This document shows positions 8,194 to 17,591 of a stretch of 64,000 nucleotides of DNA, one piece after another. The DNA lies in assembly GCA_002321895.1 (NCBI GenBank), contig DCMZ01000008.1:1-64000 (forward strand). Reading direction: 5' to 3'. This stretch comes from Bdellovibrionaceae bacterium UBA1609 (GTDB taxonomy: Bacteria > Bdellovibrionota > Bdellovibrionia > Bdellovibrionales > UBA1609). A program made the position numbers and the translations under genes. Positions within the stretch are counted from its first letter, which is position 1; every line of letters starts with the position of its first letter. The notes below the pieces were generated by a model. The model saw nothing but the letters and a program-made list of their open reading frames with translations. It made no database searches and was not told where the DNA came from.

Positions 8194-10995
8194 TTACCAC
8201 CGTAGGGTAGGGTAATCCGAAGGGTTTTCGAACCAAATTGTCGTAAAATCATAAGTGGTCAGTGGTGAGTTAGCGCTATTATAAAAGTCAGTGACATTGG
8301 CAGTAGCACCTGGAGATAGGGTGGTGTTACATGAACTACCTCCACCACTAGATGCACAAGAGTGTCCACTCCAGTAATGTACACCAATACCGGAGGACCC
8401 CGTTTGAAACCCAAACATTACACCTACCACTACACCAACGCCTGTACCCAAAACATCACCGGTAGTGAATGCGCTAAAATAGGACGAGTTAATTAGGTTA
8501 CCCGTCATGCCGCCGACATAAATATTACCTGTAACATCTCCTGTCGAGTAAACTCGCATAATCCCACAGCCCTCACTTTCGCCGATGAGTCCGCCGGCCC
8601 CAGATCCTGTTCCTATTACCGAACCTAAAGCGTAGGAGTCTGAAAGTGTGGTTCCAATTGCATTTCCAATAAGGCCTCCCACCTTGTCTGTGCCACTCAC
8701 ACTGCCTGTGGCATAAGATTCTGTAACGCCAGAAGATTCTTCTGAGATTCCCAATAGGCCACCCACATTGTCGCTTCCACTTACTGGAATCAAAGACGCT
8801 GATTGATGAACATTGGTTCTTACAATTTTAGCTGTAAGCCCTCCAGCGTTATCACCGCTAGCATCCACATCGCCCGAAGTGACAGTGACATCTTGAATGA
8901 TAGATCCGAATGCCATCCCCACGGCTCCTCCAACAATATTGCCGCCGTCAATATCAAGAGAGGATAGAGATAAGTTTTTTATCTCGGCATTGCCTGAAAT
9001 AAACCCGAAAGGGGCTATCACGTCGGTAGAAGTATTGTTTATTGTAATATTTGAGAGTTGGTTTGAGTTGCCATCAAAACTACCTGCAAAAGCGGCCTGA
9101 AGTCCGCCAATGGCTCTATCATATCCAGAAATAGTGAAGTCTAAGTCTGAAGTTAAAATAAAATTCCTACTCATAAATCGTGGATTTTGACCAATCAGTT
9201 GGAAATCAGTCACCGAGGTGATTTGATAAGGGTCTAAATAGGTCCCAGAGCCAGACAGAGTCGTTATAAAGTCATAAGAGCTTTCAAACCAAAGCTTTGG
9301 TAAAGAAGACCCATCCATAACCCAAACTTCATCTTGGCTAGTTCCGACGAGGGACCAATTGGAAAAGGGGGCTGCAGAATTCACATAAAAATCAGAGAGG
9401 TTGGGCTTAGATGTCATGCCTGTCGGATCACATGCACCACCAGAGCCATCACTGTCACAGCTTAGTCCAGCCCAATAGTGGTTATTAGCTATGTTTGGCG
9501 AGGTGCTAGCGCCAATGATATAACCAACGCTATTGATATTTCCTGCCGCAACAATAGAACCCACAAAAAAGGAATTGGTGATCGTATCTGTGGTGGAGTT
9601 CGCAATGATTCCACCCGCGTTGGTGCCAGTAACGGCAATATCCACTGAACTATAAGATCTATCAATGTTAGAATTGGTCCCATGGCCTAGAATCCCACCT
9701 GCATTATCAGCGGCATTGATGCTGCCAGAAGAGTAGGTATTGGCTATATAGGAATTTTGTCCAGCTGTGCCGACAATACCTCCACTAATGCTTCCATCAC
9801 TGCTGTTCACTACAGCATAAGACGAATAGATATGAGCATAAGTAGTTATGCCAGAAATTCCGCCCATACTGTAGGCTCCAGCATTTCCAGTTATTGTGGT
9901 GTTGGTAGAAGAATTGTTGATCACCGAGAAAAGTGCTTGGCCAGTGATTCCCCCAGCTTGCCCAGTACCCGTGGCAGAAATAGTACCTGAAAAAGAAGAG
10001 TTACTAACCCGACTTTCTTGAAGGGATCCGACAATTCCTCCGGCTCCCAAACCAGATGAAGAAATGCTCCCAGAAGCTTGAACGTCATCGATGGAAGATT
10101 CTATTGAATAACCTGCAATGGTACCGCCGAAGTTAATGCTTGCGGTGGATACATTAGTCATTCTCAGTCCGCTGATTTCAGCCCCAGAAAGAGATGCGAA
10201 AAGGGCTGACCCGTGGCCGGAAGGATTATTAAAACTAAAATTATCTAAGGTGTACTGGTTGCCATCAAATATACCCGTGAAAACGGTGGAACCAGTTCCT
10301 AAAAGGCAGTTAGTGGCCGAGCAGGATCCAATCTGGAATTCGGAATTGGGTTCTGCATAGTAAGGTGCAAAATCAATATCTTGCATGAGTCTGAATGCCA
10401 AGGAGTGGGCTGCGGATTGCGCGGCGATATCAGCCATTTGATGGGCCGTGCAAATAAGTAACGGATCCGCTCGAGTTCCAGCATTTCCTGATTGGTTGTA
10501 AGTGGTCCAACCTGTTTTATCGGCGCAATAGCCTCCAACCACCCAACCGTCACTAGTAACAACATCACTTTTGTTTCCGGCGGCATCTACGGCACGTAAA
10601 GAAGCATAGTAAGTGGTTCCATTGGAAAGAGTCAGACTATTAAATTGATAACTGGTTACATTTCCAACGTTGGTCCAGTCTTTTGCGTCTGTGGCACCAG
10701 GAGTGGTTCCAAGGCTCACTTCATAATAGGAGATGTCGGAGTCGGGATCGGTAGCTGCATTCCAAACCAATAGGTCAGAATTGACGGTGGAATCGTAGTA
10801 GTCTCCGTCGTCAATAATTACGCTTACTATGGATGGGGCTTGGCTGGAATCTGAATCAGATCCACTGTCACTAGAATCACCACTAATATAGCCACTGAGA
10901 CTTTCTTTACAGCCAACAGATAGAAGTAGTAGTAGGCTTATTGCCAATACACGCAAGAATGAATTTATAAAGTTACTACGAGCTATACGTTCCAT
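8194..10995 (-). CDS. GLUG-repeat surface lipoprotein (paralog A)
   Basis: 933 aa with the same architecture as its downstream neighbour: lipobox LSVGC (Cys29), identical post-lipobox CKESLSG, Ser/Asp-rich linker, fibronectin-III-like domain with the same VTSYQ and SLRAVDAAGNKSD stretches, then two Gly-rich GLUG arrays interrupted by YLDPYQITSVTDF-type spacers. Clearly a tandem gene duplication that has diverged through most of the repeats. First gene of the pair; divergent from the barrel-protein gene at 11090, with 94 bp between starts. Likely outer-leaflet lipoprotein. Confidence 0.85.
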   Translation of the reverse strand: MERIARSNFINSFLRVLAISLLLLLSVGCKESLSGYISGDSSDSGSDSDSSQAPSIVSVIIDDGDYYDSTVNSDLLVWNAATDPDSDISYYEVSLGTTPGATDAKDWTNVGNVTSYQFNSLTLSNGTTYYASLRAVDAAGNKSDVVTSDGWVVGGYCADKTGWTTYNQSGNAGTRADPLLICTAHQMADIAAQSAAHSLAFRLMQDIDFAPYYAEPNSEFQIGSCSATNCLLGTGSTVFTGIFDGNQYTLDNFSFNNPSGHGSALFASLSGAEISGLRMTNVSTASINFGGTIAGYSIESSIDDVQASGSISSSGLGAGGIVGSLQESRVSNSSFSGTISATGTGQAGGITGQALFSVINNSSTNTTITGNAGAYSMGGISGITTYAHIYSSYAVVNSSDGSISGGIVGTAGQNSYIANTYSSGSINAADNAGGILGHGTNSNIDRSYSSVDIAVTGTNAGGIIANSTTDTITNSFFVGSIVAAGNINSVGYIIGASTSPNIANNHYWAGLSCDSDGSGGACDPTGMTSKPNLSDFYVNSAAPFSNWSLVGTSQDEVWVMDGSSLPKLWFESSYDFITTLSGSGTYLDPYQITSVTDFQLIGQNPRFMSRNFILTSDLDFTISGYDRAIGGLQAAFAGSFDGNSNQLSNITINNTSTDVIAPFGFISGNAEIKNLSLSSLDIDGGNIVGGAVGMAFGSIIQDVTVTSGDVDASGDNAGGLTAKIVRTNVHQSASLIPVSGSDNVGGLLGISEESSGVTESYATGSVSGTDKVGGLIGNAIGTTLSDSYALGSVIGTGSGAGGLIGESEGCGIMRVYSTGDVTGNIYVGGMTGNLINSSYFSAFTTGDVLGTGVGVVVGVMFGFQTGSSGIGVHYWSGHSCASSGGGSSCNTTLSPGATANVTDFYNSANSPLTTYDFTTIWFENPSDYPTLRW

Positions 10996-11089
10996 TCTCT
11001 TTCTATCGGTCTATGTGATGCTGGACTTAAGCCTGGGGTGCTAATAAAATTTCATTTTGGTACAATCAAACTCGACGGAGACGACTTTG

Positions 11090-11812
11090 ATGAAAATAGT
11101 ATTGGTTATTTATTTATGTGTTTCATTGTTAAACGGAGTTTTGGCAAATCGCGCTTTTGCGGAAAGCTCCGGTGGGGGTTCTATATATTTTCAACCCTAT
11201 CTAGGAACGGAGTTTCCACTAGGATGGACCGCGGGCGGACGGGTTCAGTTGGCCCAGTATCCTATATATTTGAGAGGTGGAATGGGGGGATTCATTGGAG
11301 CCTATACGGATGCAATGAACTCCATAGCGGAGTCCATGGGTTTCTATGATTCCAACACGAGCACTCTCGTTAAAGAAAGTTTAGATGGAGCCACGTTCAC
11401 CGAATTGGGAGTGGGCTATGCCAATGCCTCGGGTGAGGGATGGTTGTTTGAATTGGCTTATAACAAATCCGTTGGAGAGGGGCAGGTTACGGGACAAGAG
11501 TTACTGACAGCGATCACCGGCATTTCTGTAGGCTCAGCATCTAACGAGTACTCTATTGATGGGGAAATAGAGAGTTATAAACTCACTGCAGGATACGCTT
11601 GGACTATCGAGGGGAGCTGGAAGTTTCTGTTGTCCGGTGGATTGATTAAACCCTTTACTTCAAAAACCAATATTGATCGCCCCACTTCGGGCCCTGTTCA
11701 AGAGGCCATTCTTCAGGCCGCCAATAGAGATGTGGATGACTATATGAATGATGTCTACACTCAAGATGTCATTATTCCATTTATAGGCGCTACGGTAGGG
11801 TATGGGTTTTAA
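11090..11812 (+). CDS. Outer-membrane beta-barrel-like protein
   Basis: 240 aa from the ATG with GGAG 9 nt upstream. Signal peptide 1-24 (cleavage near AFA/ES). The mature chain shows alternating hydrophobic/polar strands with Gly and aromatic girdle residues (SIYFQPYLGTEFPLGW; FELAYNKS; YKLTAGYAW) and ends in a terminal Phe (TVGYGF), the outer-membrane insertion signal. No family recognised; similar in size to 8-10 strand barrels. Its stop overlaps the stop of the convergent gene by 4 bp. Confidence 0.75.
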   Translation: MKIVLVIYLCVSLLNGVLANRAFAESSGGGSIYFQPYLGTEFPLGWTAGGRVQLAQYPIYLRGGMGGFIGAYTDAMNSIAESMGFYDSNTSTLVKESLDGATFTELGVGYANASGEGWLFELAYNKSVGEGQVTGQELLTAITGISVGSASNEYSIDGEIESYKLTAGYAWTIEGSWKFLLSGGLIKPFTSKTNIDRPTSGPVQEAILQAANRDVDDYMNDVYTQDVIIPFIGATVGYGF

Positions 11813-12567
11813 GAGAGAACCTGATTGTAGTTTTCTACCAAACACCACTGTCGGTCCCGGAGTTGGTAGATCATCGTGATTTCAATATTTTTTGTGAATG
11901 GTTTACCCTTTTCATCGACGTTACTGTACTCCACCTGTGCTACAGTAAATCCCTCATCGTCATTTAATTTTTCAGCAACGGATATTTGGTATTTAAACTC
12001 GCCCACCTTTGATTGAAACCAGGGGTCTTGTGATTCCAAAAATTGCTTGGCGGAATGAATGTTTACGGGTCCGGGTAGCTGAGCTTTAAAGGGAAGTGTC
12101 TTATCTATAAACCGATGAAAGGTGCGACGGTTTTTCTTGGCCACAGCTTCAAACATTTTTTCGGCCTGTACTCTTAGTGAAGGTTTACCCTTCTTTCGCG
12201 ATCCGGGAACTATTCCAATGCGCGAGTCATTTTCTTTTGCCGCTTCGATCAATTCCTGAAAAACCATTTCAAAATCGGGATCATTCATAGGTAAAAATAA
12301 CCACTTACCTAATACTGGGTGATTCACCAGCTGTGACCATTGTTTTTGTAAAGAGCCGTGGTGTTCCCTCGAAGTGCATAGCAAAACACCATTCCATAAT
12401 TCAAAGTTATACTTTTGGCCTCGCCACTCCTGTTTGCCATTCATCTCTGTGAGGATAAAGCGCATAAGATCCGAGTGATAAACAGCTAGCCCGCCAAACA
12501 TTCGTTTAGAAAAGTAAGAGGGGTCATCCATTAAGGGTTCGCAAAAATGTTCCAAGGCAAACTTCAT
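11809..12567 (-). CDS. Hypothetical protein with TfoX-N-like start
   Basis: 252 aa, cytoplasmic, no signal peptide. Residues 18-50 (SKRMFGGLAVYHSDLMRFIL) resemble the start of TfoX N-terminal domains (MFGG.G.Y). The middle carries a basic stretch (PGSRKKGKPSLR, about 140-151) and the last 80 residues are beta-rich (GEFKYQIS...FTVAQVEYS...IEITMIYQLRDRQWCLVENY) like an NTF2/DUF4878-type fold. Neither assignment is firm. 25 bp downstream of the lipoprotein gene at 12593, same strand, so probably co-transcribed. Confidence 0.6.
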   Translation of the reverse strand: MKFALEHFCEPLMDDPSYFSKRMFGGLAVYHSDLMRFILTEMNGKQEWRGQKYNFELWNGVLLCTSREHHGSLQKQWSQLVNHPVLGKWLFLPMNDPDFEMVFQELIEAAKENDSRIGIVPGSRKKGKPSLRVQAEKMFEAVAKKNRRTFHRFIDKTLPFKAQLPGPVNIHSAKQFLESQDPWFQSKVGEFKYQISVAEKLNDDEGFTVAQVEYSNVDEKGKPFTKNIEITMIYQLRDRQWCLVENYNQVLS

Positions 12568-12592
12568 ACTTAATCATCCAGACTAAAAGGAT

Positions 12593-13177
12593 CTAAGAGT
12601 TCACTTTCAACCAGTAAAAATAGTGTCCTAAAAATACAAAGGCAAGGATTGAGATCAGGAAATAAATAAATGTATCTGAAGAGGGAGTGGAAGAAGGATG
12701 TCTGTGAGAAGGTTTCAAGTGGTCTGCTGTCAGCTCAGATTGTAAAACCAGTTTGCTAGTGGCAAACAAAGACGTGTCCGGGTCACAGTTCTCGCTATCT
12801 TCACATTCGGAGGCAATGGGTTGCGGAGCGGACATACCAAACGCGCAGACGGCAACCGAGTCTCCAAACTCTTCGCTCCAAAGATCAAAGTTTGTTCGGT
12901 CCTGGTCATCACTTAAATCAAGCTTCACGATGTGAATATAGTCACCTTCGTTTGTGGGAACTTCCAATGCCAAAGATTCATCGAGATCGACAAACCCATC
13001 ACCACATACTTTAGCGGTATATATTTCTCCGGTAGGTAGGGTGGTGACTATGTCCTCAATTAAAAACACTCCGCCACCAGAAGTTATTGTTCTTTCAGCA
13101 GGACTGAACTTGAGACAACCAGTAGTAATGGTGATCAGAGCGAGGAGTGTTATATTGAGAGAAAAGGTGCGTTTCAT
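12593..13177 (-). CDS. Small lipoprotein with C-terminal membrane segment
   Basis: 194 aa. Lipobox TTGC (Cys21) after a 17-residue hydrophobic stretch; acidic middle with several Cys (CEDSENCDPD, about 123-132); and, unusually, a second hydrophobic helix at about 169-188 (FIYFLISILAFVFLGHYFYW) at the extreme C terminus. A protein anchored by lipid at one end and a transmembrane helix at the other is odd; C-terminal sorting by a protease is possible but no known sorting motif is visible. Function unknown. Confidence 0.7.
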   Translation of the reverse strand: MKRTFSLNITLLALITITTGCLKFSPAERTITSGGGVFLIEDIVTTLPTGEIYTAKVCGDGFVDLDESLALEVPTNEGDYIHIVKLDLSDDQDRTNFDLWSEEFGDSVAVCAFGMSAPQPIASECEDSENCDPDTSLFATSKLVLQSELTADHLKPSHRHPSSTPSSDTFIYFLISILAFVFLGHYFYWLKVNS

Positions 13178-13373
13178 ATAGATATCATCGGTGAGTTTAC
13201 TGATCTCTTCAAGTGGGTCCAGGTCCTGAATAACTTGTGGTCAGTACGAGATCTTTTGGCCCGTTGTGAGTAAAAGGGAATCAGTATGATACGCTCAAAT
13301 CCAATAGGGGAGTTTCATCGAGGTGCAGGTTTTGCATTTTATAAAGTAACGGGTTCTGCTATCGGGAGAAGAG

Positions 13374-14099
13374 TTGGTATCTCAATTTAAAACCATGTGT
13401 TTGGTGGCTTTTACGTTTTGTGTTGTTGTGGTTTTTAACGCATGTGAGGGTCCGGGAACAGTCGACTCTAATAGTGCTGTTTCCGGATCCAGCTTTTCAC
13501 TGGACTGTCCATTGGCGTCCGATGAACTTCGAAACCCCACCGAATATGACGAGATGATTCAGCTTATAAACGCACTTCCAAAGCCTCTCTCACTGGAATG
13601 TTTTATTGCTAACTTTGATCCTCCCATGAATCTTATGGCGGTGAACAGTGTGGCCAGCGCACAACCTGCAGAAGGAATTGAGAGGCCGCGCATTCTCATT
13701 GTAAGGGACCAATTTGTTATTACTGTGGTTCCTTCGGCCAGCGAAAACCCATTGGCCGAGTTTTCTAGAGTGGTAAGTTCTGGAGTTTCAATAAAAGGTG
13801 AGTTGGAATTTCCCATCACCGGACCATTGGTGGATTCAGCAGCTTTTGATGGAATAAGAAGTACATTTAATGGGGAGTCGGGCACCACGTGTCGATTTTG
13901 TCATAGAAACGAAGTGGAACAGGGCGATGGCAGTGTCGCTTCCGAGATTGTCGATCCTAATCCTTTTCAAGCGGTAGGAGTGGAGTCCATGCAGAGTGTT
14001 TTGAATGAATGTGATGTAGAGGCCACGCCAAATAAATGCCGCATACTTAAGGCTGTTTATGGTCGAGGCGAGGTGAATGATATCAATTGGCCGTTTTAA
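13374..14099 (+). CDS. Lipoprotein with CxxCH heme-binding motif
   Basis: 241 aa from TTG with GGGAG about 6 nt upstream (an ATG at 13395 is the alternative). Lipobox FNAC (Cys24). A single C-R-F-C-H motif near residue 179-183 followed by RNE fits covalent c-type heme attachment, so a monoheme lipoprotein cytochrome is possible, although no clear distal Met segment is seen. Cys pairs near the C terminus (NECDVEATPNKC) may form a disulfide. Convergent with the sigma54-type operon that ends at 14137. Confidence 0.65.
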   Translation: MVSQFKTMCLVAFTFCVVVVFNACEGPGTVDSNSAVSGSSFSLDCPLASDELRNPTEYDEMIQLINALPKPLSLECFIANFDPPMNLMAVNSVASAQPAEGIERPRILIVRDQFVITVVPSASENPLAEFSRVVSSGVSIKGELEFPITGPLVDSAAFDGIRSTFNGESGTTCRFCHRNEVEQGDGSVASEIVDPNPFQAVGVESMQSVLNECDVEATPNKCRILKAVYGRGEVNDINWPF

Positions 14100-14127
14100 A
14101 ATCGGCCTTAGTGGAGATCTAAGACCG
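14095..14127 (-). terminator. Rho-independent terminator of the secreted-protein operon
   Basis: On the minus strand CGGTCTTAG (14127-14119) pairs with CTAAGGCCG (14111-14103), nine pairs with one G-U, 7-nt loop, followed by ATTTTAAAA. Located 10 bp past the last gene of the 19018-14137 operon. Weaker in the plus direction (one C-A mismatch and an A-rich tail). Confidence 0.6.
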
Positions 14128-14136
14128 AAACATAGA

Positions 14137-14727
14137 TTATAACAATTCAATAGCTAATTTTAGGTCCATAGAGCCGGAGCAATACTCTTGAATGCTGGGC
14201 TTAATCGTAATGGACAGAAAACCATCAACCACTGATTCAGAGTCGACAACGACCAAATCCTCTGGATAGTAGAGGTTTCCGTAGGAGCCCAATGTAAGTA
14301 CCGGGCTTTCTAGAAATGAATTGAGGTCTTCTTCGTAGAAAATCTTATCACTCACAGCTTCGGGAAGTTCAGATACATTCCACATTGCCTTCAAAACGAT
14401 GTCCCTACGAGCTAGATAGTTAAAATTGAATTCCAGTTGTTCTTCCAGTCGCTCGACTTCTTCTAAATATCTTCTATGGCGCCATCGTTCAATATTCGGC
14501 GTGATTCGTCTGTGAATGTATTCGATCTTTTGCGATATGTCCTCTATAAGAGTGAGGCGATGATCTGCTAACTCGCATAGTAGTGGGTTTTCATCGCCTT
14601 CGATCCATTTCAGTTCTGCAGATACAGCATAGGTTTCGGAGTCCTGAGTGTTGACTTCTAGGAAGGCCGTGTCGGCATGAGTGATCATGCCGAATAAAAG
14701 TATTAAATGTCCTATTATAAATTTCAT
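14137..14727 (-). CDS. Secreted protein, short relative of the 475/471-aa pair
   Basis: 196 aa, signal peptide 1-18 (cleavage after THA). Last gene of the five-gene operon, 15 bp after its neighbour. C51 is followed by a helical coiled segment (ELADHRLTLIEDISQKIEYI) in the same arrangement as C91 and C78 of the two large operon proteins, and VDGFLSITI near 165 recalls their RGFLSVPK and KGVLSFIN. I infer it is a short, diverged member of the same secreted family. Second Cys (EYC, about 183). No known domain. Confidence 0.75.
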   Translation of the reverse strand: MKFIIGHLILLFGMITHADTAFLEVNTQDSETYAVSAELKWIEGDENPLLCELADHRLTLIEDISQKIEYIHRRITPNIERWRHRRYLEEVERLEEQLEFNFNYLARRDIVLKAMWNVSELPEAVSDKIFYEEDLNSFLESPVLTLGSYGNLYYPEDLVVVDSESVVDGFLSITIKPSIQEYCSGSMDLKLAIELL

Positions 14728-14742
14728 TTTAAAACTCCTGAA

Positions 14743-16158
14743 TTAGTTTTCAACGATTGCCACTTGGCTCATAAGAGGAATCATCTTGCTTTCGGAAACG
14801 GTTTCCTTCTGCCAACGATTATTGGTGTGAATGAAATTAGAAACAGCGGAGGAGCTTCCAAATACAGCATCTAATCCGCCCAATACAAATCCAGCGGCTT
14901 GGCAATAGATATGTGGACACTTTTTCAAGCCATCAGCAATAACAGTTGCCCCGTGCTCGCCGGGGGCTAACAATCCAGGGGCTTCATTTTGTCCCACAGG
15001 AACAGCGCCAATGGTTTGCAACGCTCTGGCAATAAGTTGTGCTTTTACGGTTTGAGCCAAGGCGGCATCAAACTCATGATTAGGATGTTCCGATAGACTT
15101 TTAAACTTAAACCAGCCTTCGCTGTTTTGCTCGACGACCAAAGAGTGAATGGTTTTTGAAGAAAAGAATCCACCTTTGCGAGACTGTTTTTGAATACGTT
15201 TGAACAGTTCAGAAAGGTTATATTCCGCTTCATAAGACCTGTTCACCATTACATTGTAAGTGTAGTCCACACTAGTCGCTAAGTATCCGGCCATATCACG
15301 TGCATCAATGGCTTCCGGCATTGATCCGCTCTCATCTACAAATGGACATGCGCCGATCAAACTTAAAACGACTTGTCCGGTTACAGCTCCGCTAAAAAGC
15401 ACATGGCTATTAGTGGTGACAGCAGGTTGAGCAAGATCTCCAGGCTTCAAACCTGTAAAAAAGCCAGAGTCTACATTCAAGCCGGCGACACCCCAAGACA
15501 GTGCTGCTTTAGCTTCACCTGTATTGGTGCTGCTATTGATAAAGCTAAGTACACCCTTTGAAATAGGCATAGGTTGGAAGTTTATTCCTCGGTTTTTTCG
15601 TTTAAACTCTTCCACTAAACTCATGGTGTCAGCTAATACGGTCATTGTCATTTTTGGGCCTTCAATGGATGAATACTCCTTATTGTCGGCAATGAGAATT
15701 TTGATCGCATTTCTTAGTTTTTCGTTTAGGCGATCAATTTCCTCTTCCACGGGATCATCGGCAATCAAGTCGTCATCTAGATCGTCAGAAGGCTCACCAA
15801 TAGTCCACGGATCCAACGAGTTATTGCTGGATTGAGAGCGCTGTAGTCGTTCGATTTTTTTGTTAATTTTCTTCACTTTTTTCTCATAGTACTTATTGGA
15901 GTCTATGGCGGTGTTTACCAGGCTGCAAAGGCGAGTGTTGGTTGTACGGGTGGGTCGAGAGACTTCAATATCTCCACGCAGTGGCGGAAGAACGTATACG
16001 GTATTACAGCTCTCAGAAAAATAGTACCCAGCGGAGTTTTCTGGAGCTCGGATGTGTACGCGATCAGCGCAATCGGTGAACATCGCTGGTGCCTCTGAGG
16101 CTGTGGCCCACTGTGTATTCACCAGCAGTGCGAGTGTTATTAAAAATAGTGTTTTCAT
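14743..16158 (-). CDS. Secreted Cys-containing protein, paralog of the 475-aa operon protein
   Basis: 471 aa from the ATG at 16158, chosen because AAAGGA precedes it and a signal peptide follows (1-20, cleavage after ATA). Shares with the first operon protein: three N-terminal Cys (30, 51, 78; spacing 21 and 27), the motif CNTVYVLPP (51-59; CKTLYLMPP in the paralog), a Lys-rich coiled coil right after Cys78, a central beta-rich region, and a later GAC. An acidic loop (DDLDDDLIADDPVEEE) interrupts the coiled coil. No known domain. Starts 1 bp after the lipoprotein gene stop. Probably periplasmic or surface-exposed and acting with its paralog. Confidence 0.8.
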   Translation of the reverse strand: MKTLFLITLALLVNTQWATASEAPAMFTDCADRVHIRAPENSAGYYFSESCNTVYVLPPLRGDIEVSRPTRTTNTRLCSLVNTAIDSNKYYEKKVKKINKKIERLQRSQSSNNSLDPWTIGEPSDDLDDDLIADDPVEEEIDRLNEKLRNAIKILIADNKEYSSIEGPKMTMTVLADTMSLVEEFKRKNRGINFQPMPISKGVLSFINSSTNTGEAKAALSWGVAGLNVDSGFFTGLKPGDLAQPAVTTNSHVLFSGAVTGQVVLSLIGACPFVDESGSMPEAIDARDMAGYLATSVDYTYNVMVNRSYEAEYNLSELFKRIQKQSRKGGFFSSKTIHSLVVEQNSEGWFKFKSLSEHPNHEFDAALAQTVKAQLIARALQTIGAVPVGQNEAPGLLAPGEHGATVIADGLKKCPHIYCQAAGFVLGGLDAVFGSSSAVSNFIHTNNRWQKETVSESKMIPLMSQVAIVEN

Positions 16159-16159
16159 G

Positions 16160-16579
16160 TTAAATCCTTTCAAAAGAGCAGACTTTGAACCTTGGTTCAC
16201 CTCGAAGTCTGCCGGTGGTGTTAAATAGACTCTCATAGTGTTTCACTATTAATTGAGAGTTTTCTTGGTTTGCGGTAATTACATGGTACTTTTCTAAAAG
16301 TTCATAAAGTAAAGCCGCATGCAATACAGTTCTGGAGCGAATTCCCGTGCTGTAATCCCTATTTATAGCGATGGTATTACGGAGTTCTAAGTAAACTCGG
16401 GTAAGTGATTCATCGCATGGTTTCGAATTATCATCGTCTTCATTTGATGGGTTATCGGACCCACCACCCCCAGACACTGGAGTATTCGGATTTCCCCCTC
16501 CTGAAGAGCCACCGTTTCCCCCTTGGCAGCCGGCAAGTAGAAGTGAGAAAAGTACCATCACTACTACTGTTTTAGTCAT
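16160..16579 (-). CDS. Small lipoprotein of the secreted-protein operon
   Basis: 139 aa. Lipobox LAGC (Cys18), then a 30-residue Gly/Ser/Asn linker (GGNGGSSGGGNPN...) that would hold the folded helical part (about 50-139) away from the membrane. Two Cys (PCDES, VCSF). Its ATG overlaps the previous gene's stop (ATGACTAA, 8 bp), so translation is coupled. As the only lipidated member it is a plausible membrane anchor for the operon's other secreted products; that is inference. Confidence 0.75.
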   Translation of the reverse strand: MTKTVVVMVLFSLLLAGCQGGNGGSSGGGNPNTPVSGGGGSDNPSNEDDDNSKPCDESLTRVYLELRNTIAINRDYSTGIRSRTVLHAALLYELLEKYHVITANQENSQLIVKHYESLFNTTGRLRGEPRFKVCSFERI

Positions 16580-17591
16580 TACTAATTTCCCCGTTGAAAT
16601 TGAGATCTACATTTGAATAGTCATTACGATTCTCTAAAGGAAGAACCTCAAAGAAAAGATCGGAAATCCGGCTATGATCAGTAGCACTCAATCGATTCCA
16701 TCTCTTACGATTAGAGTTATAAAGCTGTCGGTGCATTTTTATAAAATTGTCACCTCCAAACTCATTAACTCCTTTTCTCCATGACGACTTCATTCCTTCA
16801 GCCATGAGGGCCCCACTAATGACGAGTGCTTGTTCGTTGCTGTATCCACGAACCGAAGTTTCAGTTGCGATAGAGTTGGCTAGCGATGCCACTTCGTTGG
16901 CACGAAGGGTCTTTTTCGTGCGATGCCGGGCTTCTTCACCAGAGTAAAGGAGGTCTAGAGATAGACTAGCTTTTCCGGAAACGACATCACAGGTTAAGCT
17001 GGGATAGTCGGTGATGTTGACAATCGCTTTGGCGTTACTCAGTAGATCTGCGCTTCTGCTAATCAGTCTACCGTTAAGAACCTGAGCCATATAGTTTACA
17101 GAAACAAAGTTTCTTTGTGTGTAGCTTTGGTTTTTTAAAGCCACTTTAAAAGCCGCCTCCGTCAAAGAGATTGGGTTCTCAATGTCAGGCAGATTGTTGT
17201 TATCGCCGCTGGCACTTTGAATAAATACCTTTGAAGAGTCTAGTGCTCGAAGTACGGGAAGCTTAACTACAAGGTCCACAGCCATGTCGCTGTAGCGCCA
17301 TGAATCCAGTTTTCCTGTTGTCTCAAAACACTCATTTTTTAGTTTGGACAAACTCACTCGTTTGGATGTGACGAGTTCGATGTCACCCGTTGAATCTGCT
17401 GAAAGTTTATTGATTCTGAACTTTCCAGATTCTGTAAGATAGCCATCGCCAAGTTTTTCTAATGAATCTGTATCGTATATGGTTTGGAGTTCCCAACCAG
17501 AAGACCTTTTGTGGTCGGCCTCAAGGTTAGGCTGCGCGAACGCAGCCGATGACATTAAGATTAAAAGAAAGTTTAAGTTAGATAATTTCAT
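16572..17591 (-). CDS. Secreted hypothetical protein of the operon, 339 aa
   Basis: Signal peptide 1-19 (cleavage after AFA/QP). Mature part beta-rich in the first 200 residues, with two Cys (KNEC near 87, LTC near 201), then a mainly helical C-terminal 110 residues with a conserved-looking SWRKGVNEFGGDNF segment. No domain recognised and no clear similarity to the paralogous pair on either side. Stop-start overlap TAATG with the first gene indicates tight coupling. Confidence 0.78.
   Translation of the reverse strand: MKLSNLNFLLILMSSAAFAQPNLEADHKRSSGWELQTIYDTDSLEKLGDGYLTESGKFRINKLSADSTGDIELVTSKRVSLSKLKNECFETTGKLDSWRYSDMAVDLVVKLPVLRALDSSKVFIQSASGDNNNLPDIENPISLTEAAFKVALKNQSYTQRNFVSVNYMAQVLNGRLISRSADLLSNAKAIVNITDYPSLTCDVVSGKASLSLDLLYSGEEARHRTKKTLRANEVASLANSIATETSVRGYSNEQALVISGALMAEGMKSSWRKGVNEFGGDNFIKMHRQLYNSNRKRWNRLSATDHSRISDLFFEVLPLENRNDYSNVDLNFNGEISND

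Noticed and set aside
5395..10995. CRISPR-like or tandem DNA repeats
   Set aside because: The periodicity is degenerate protein-level GLUG repetition in coding frames, not identical DNA units with spacers.
11809..13177. Competence (Sxy/TfoX) regulator
   Set aside because: Only a short MFGG-like N-terminal resemblance at 12567 and no competence genes nearby; kept as hypothetical.
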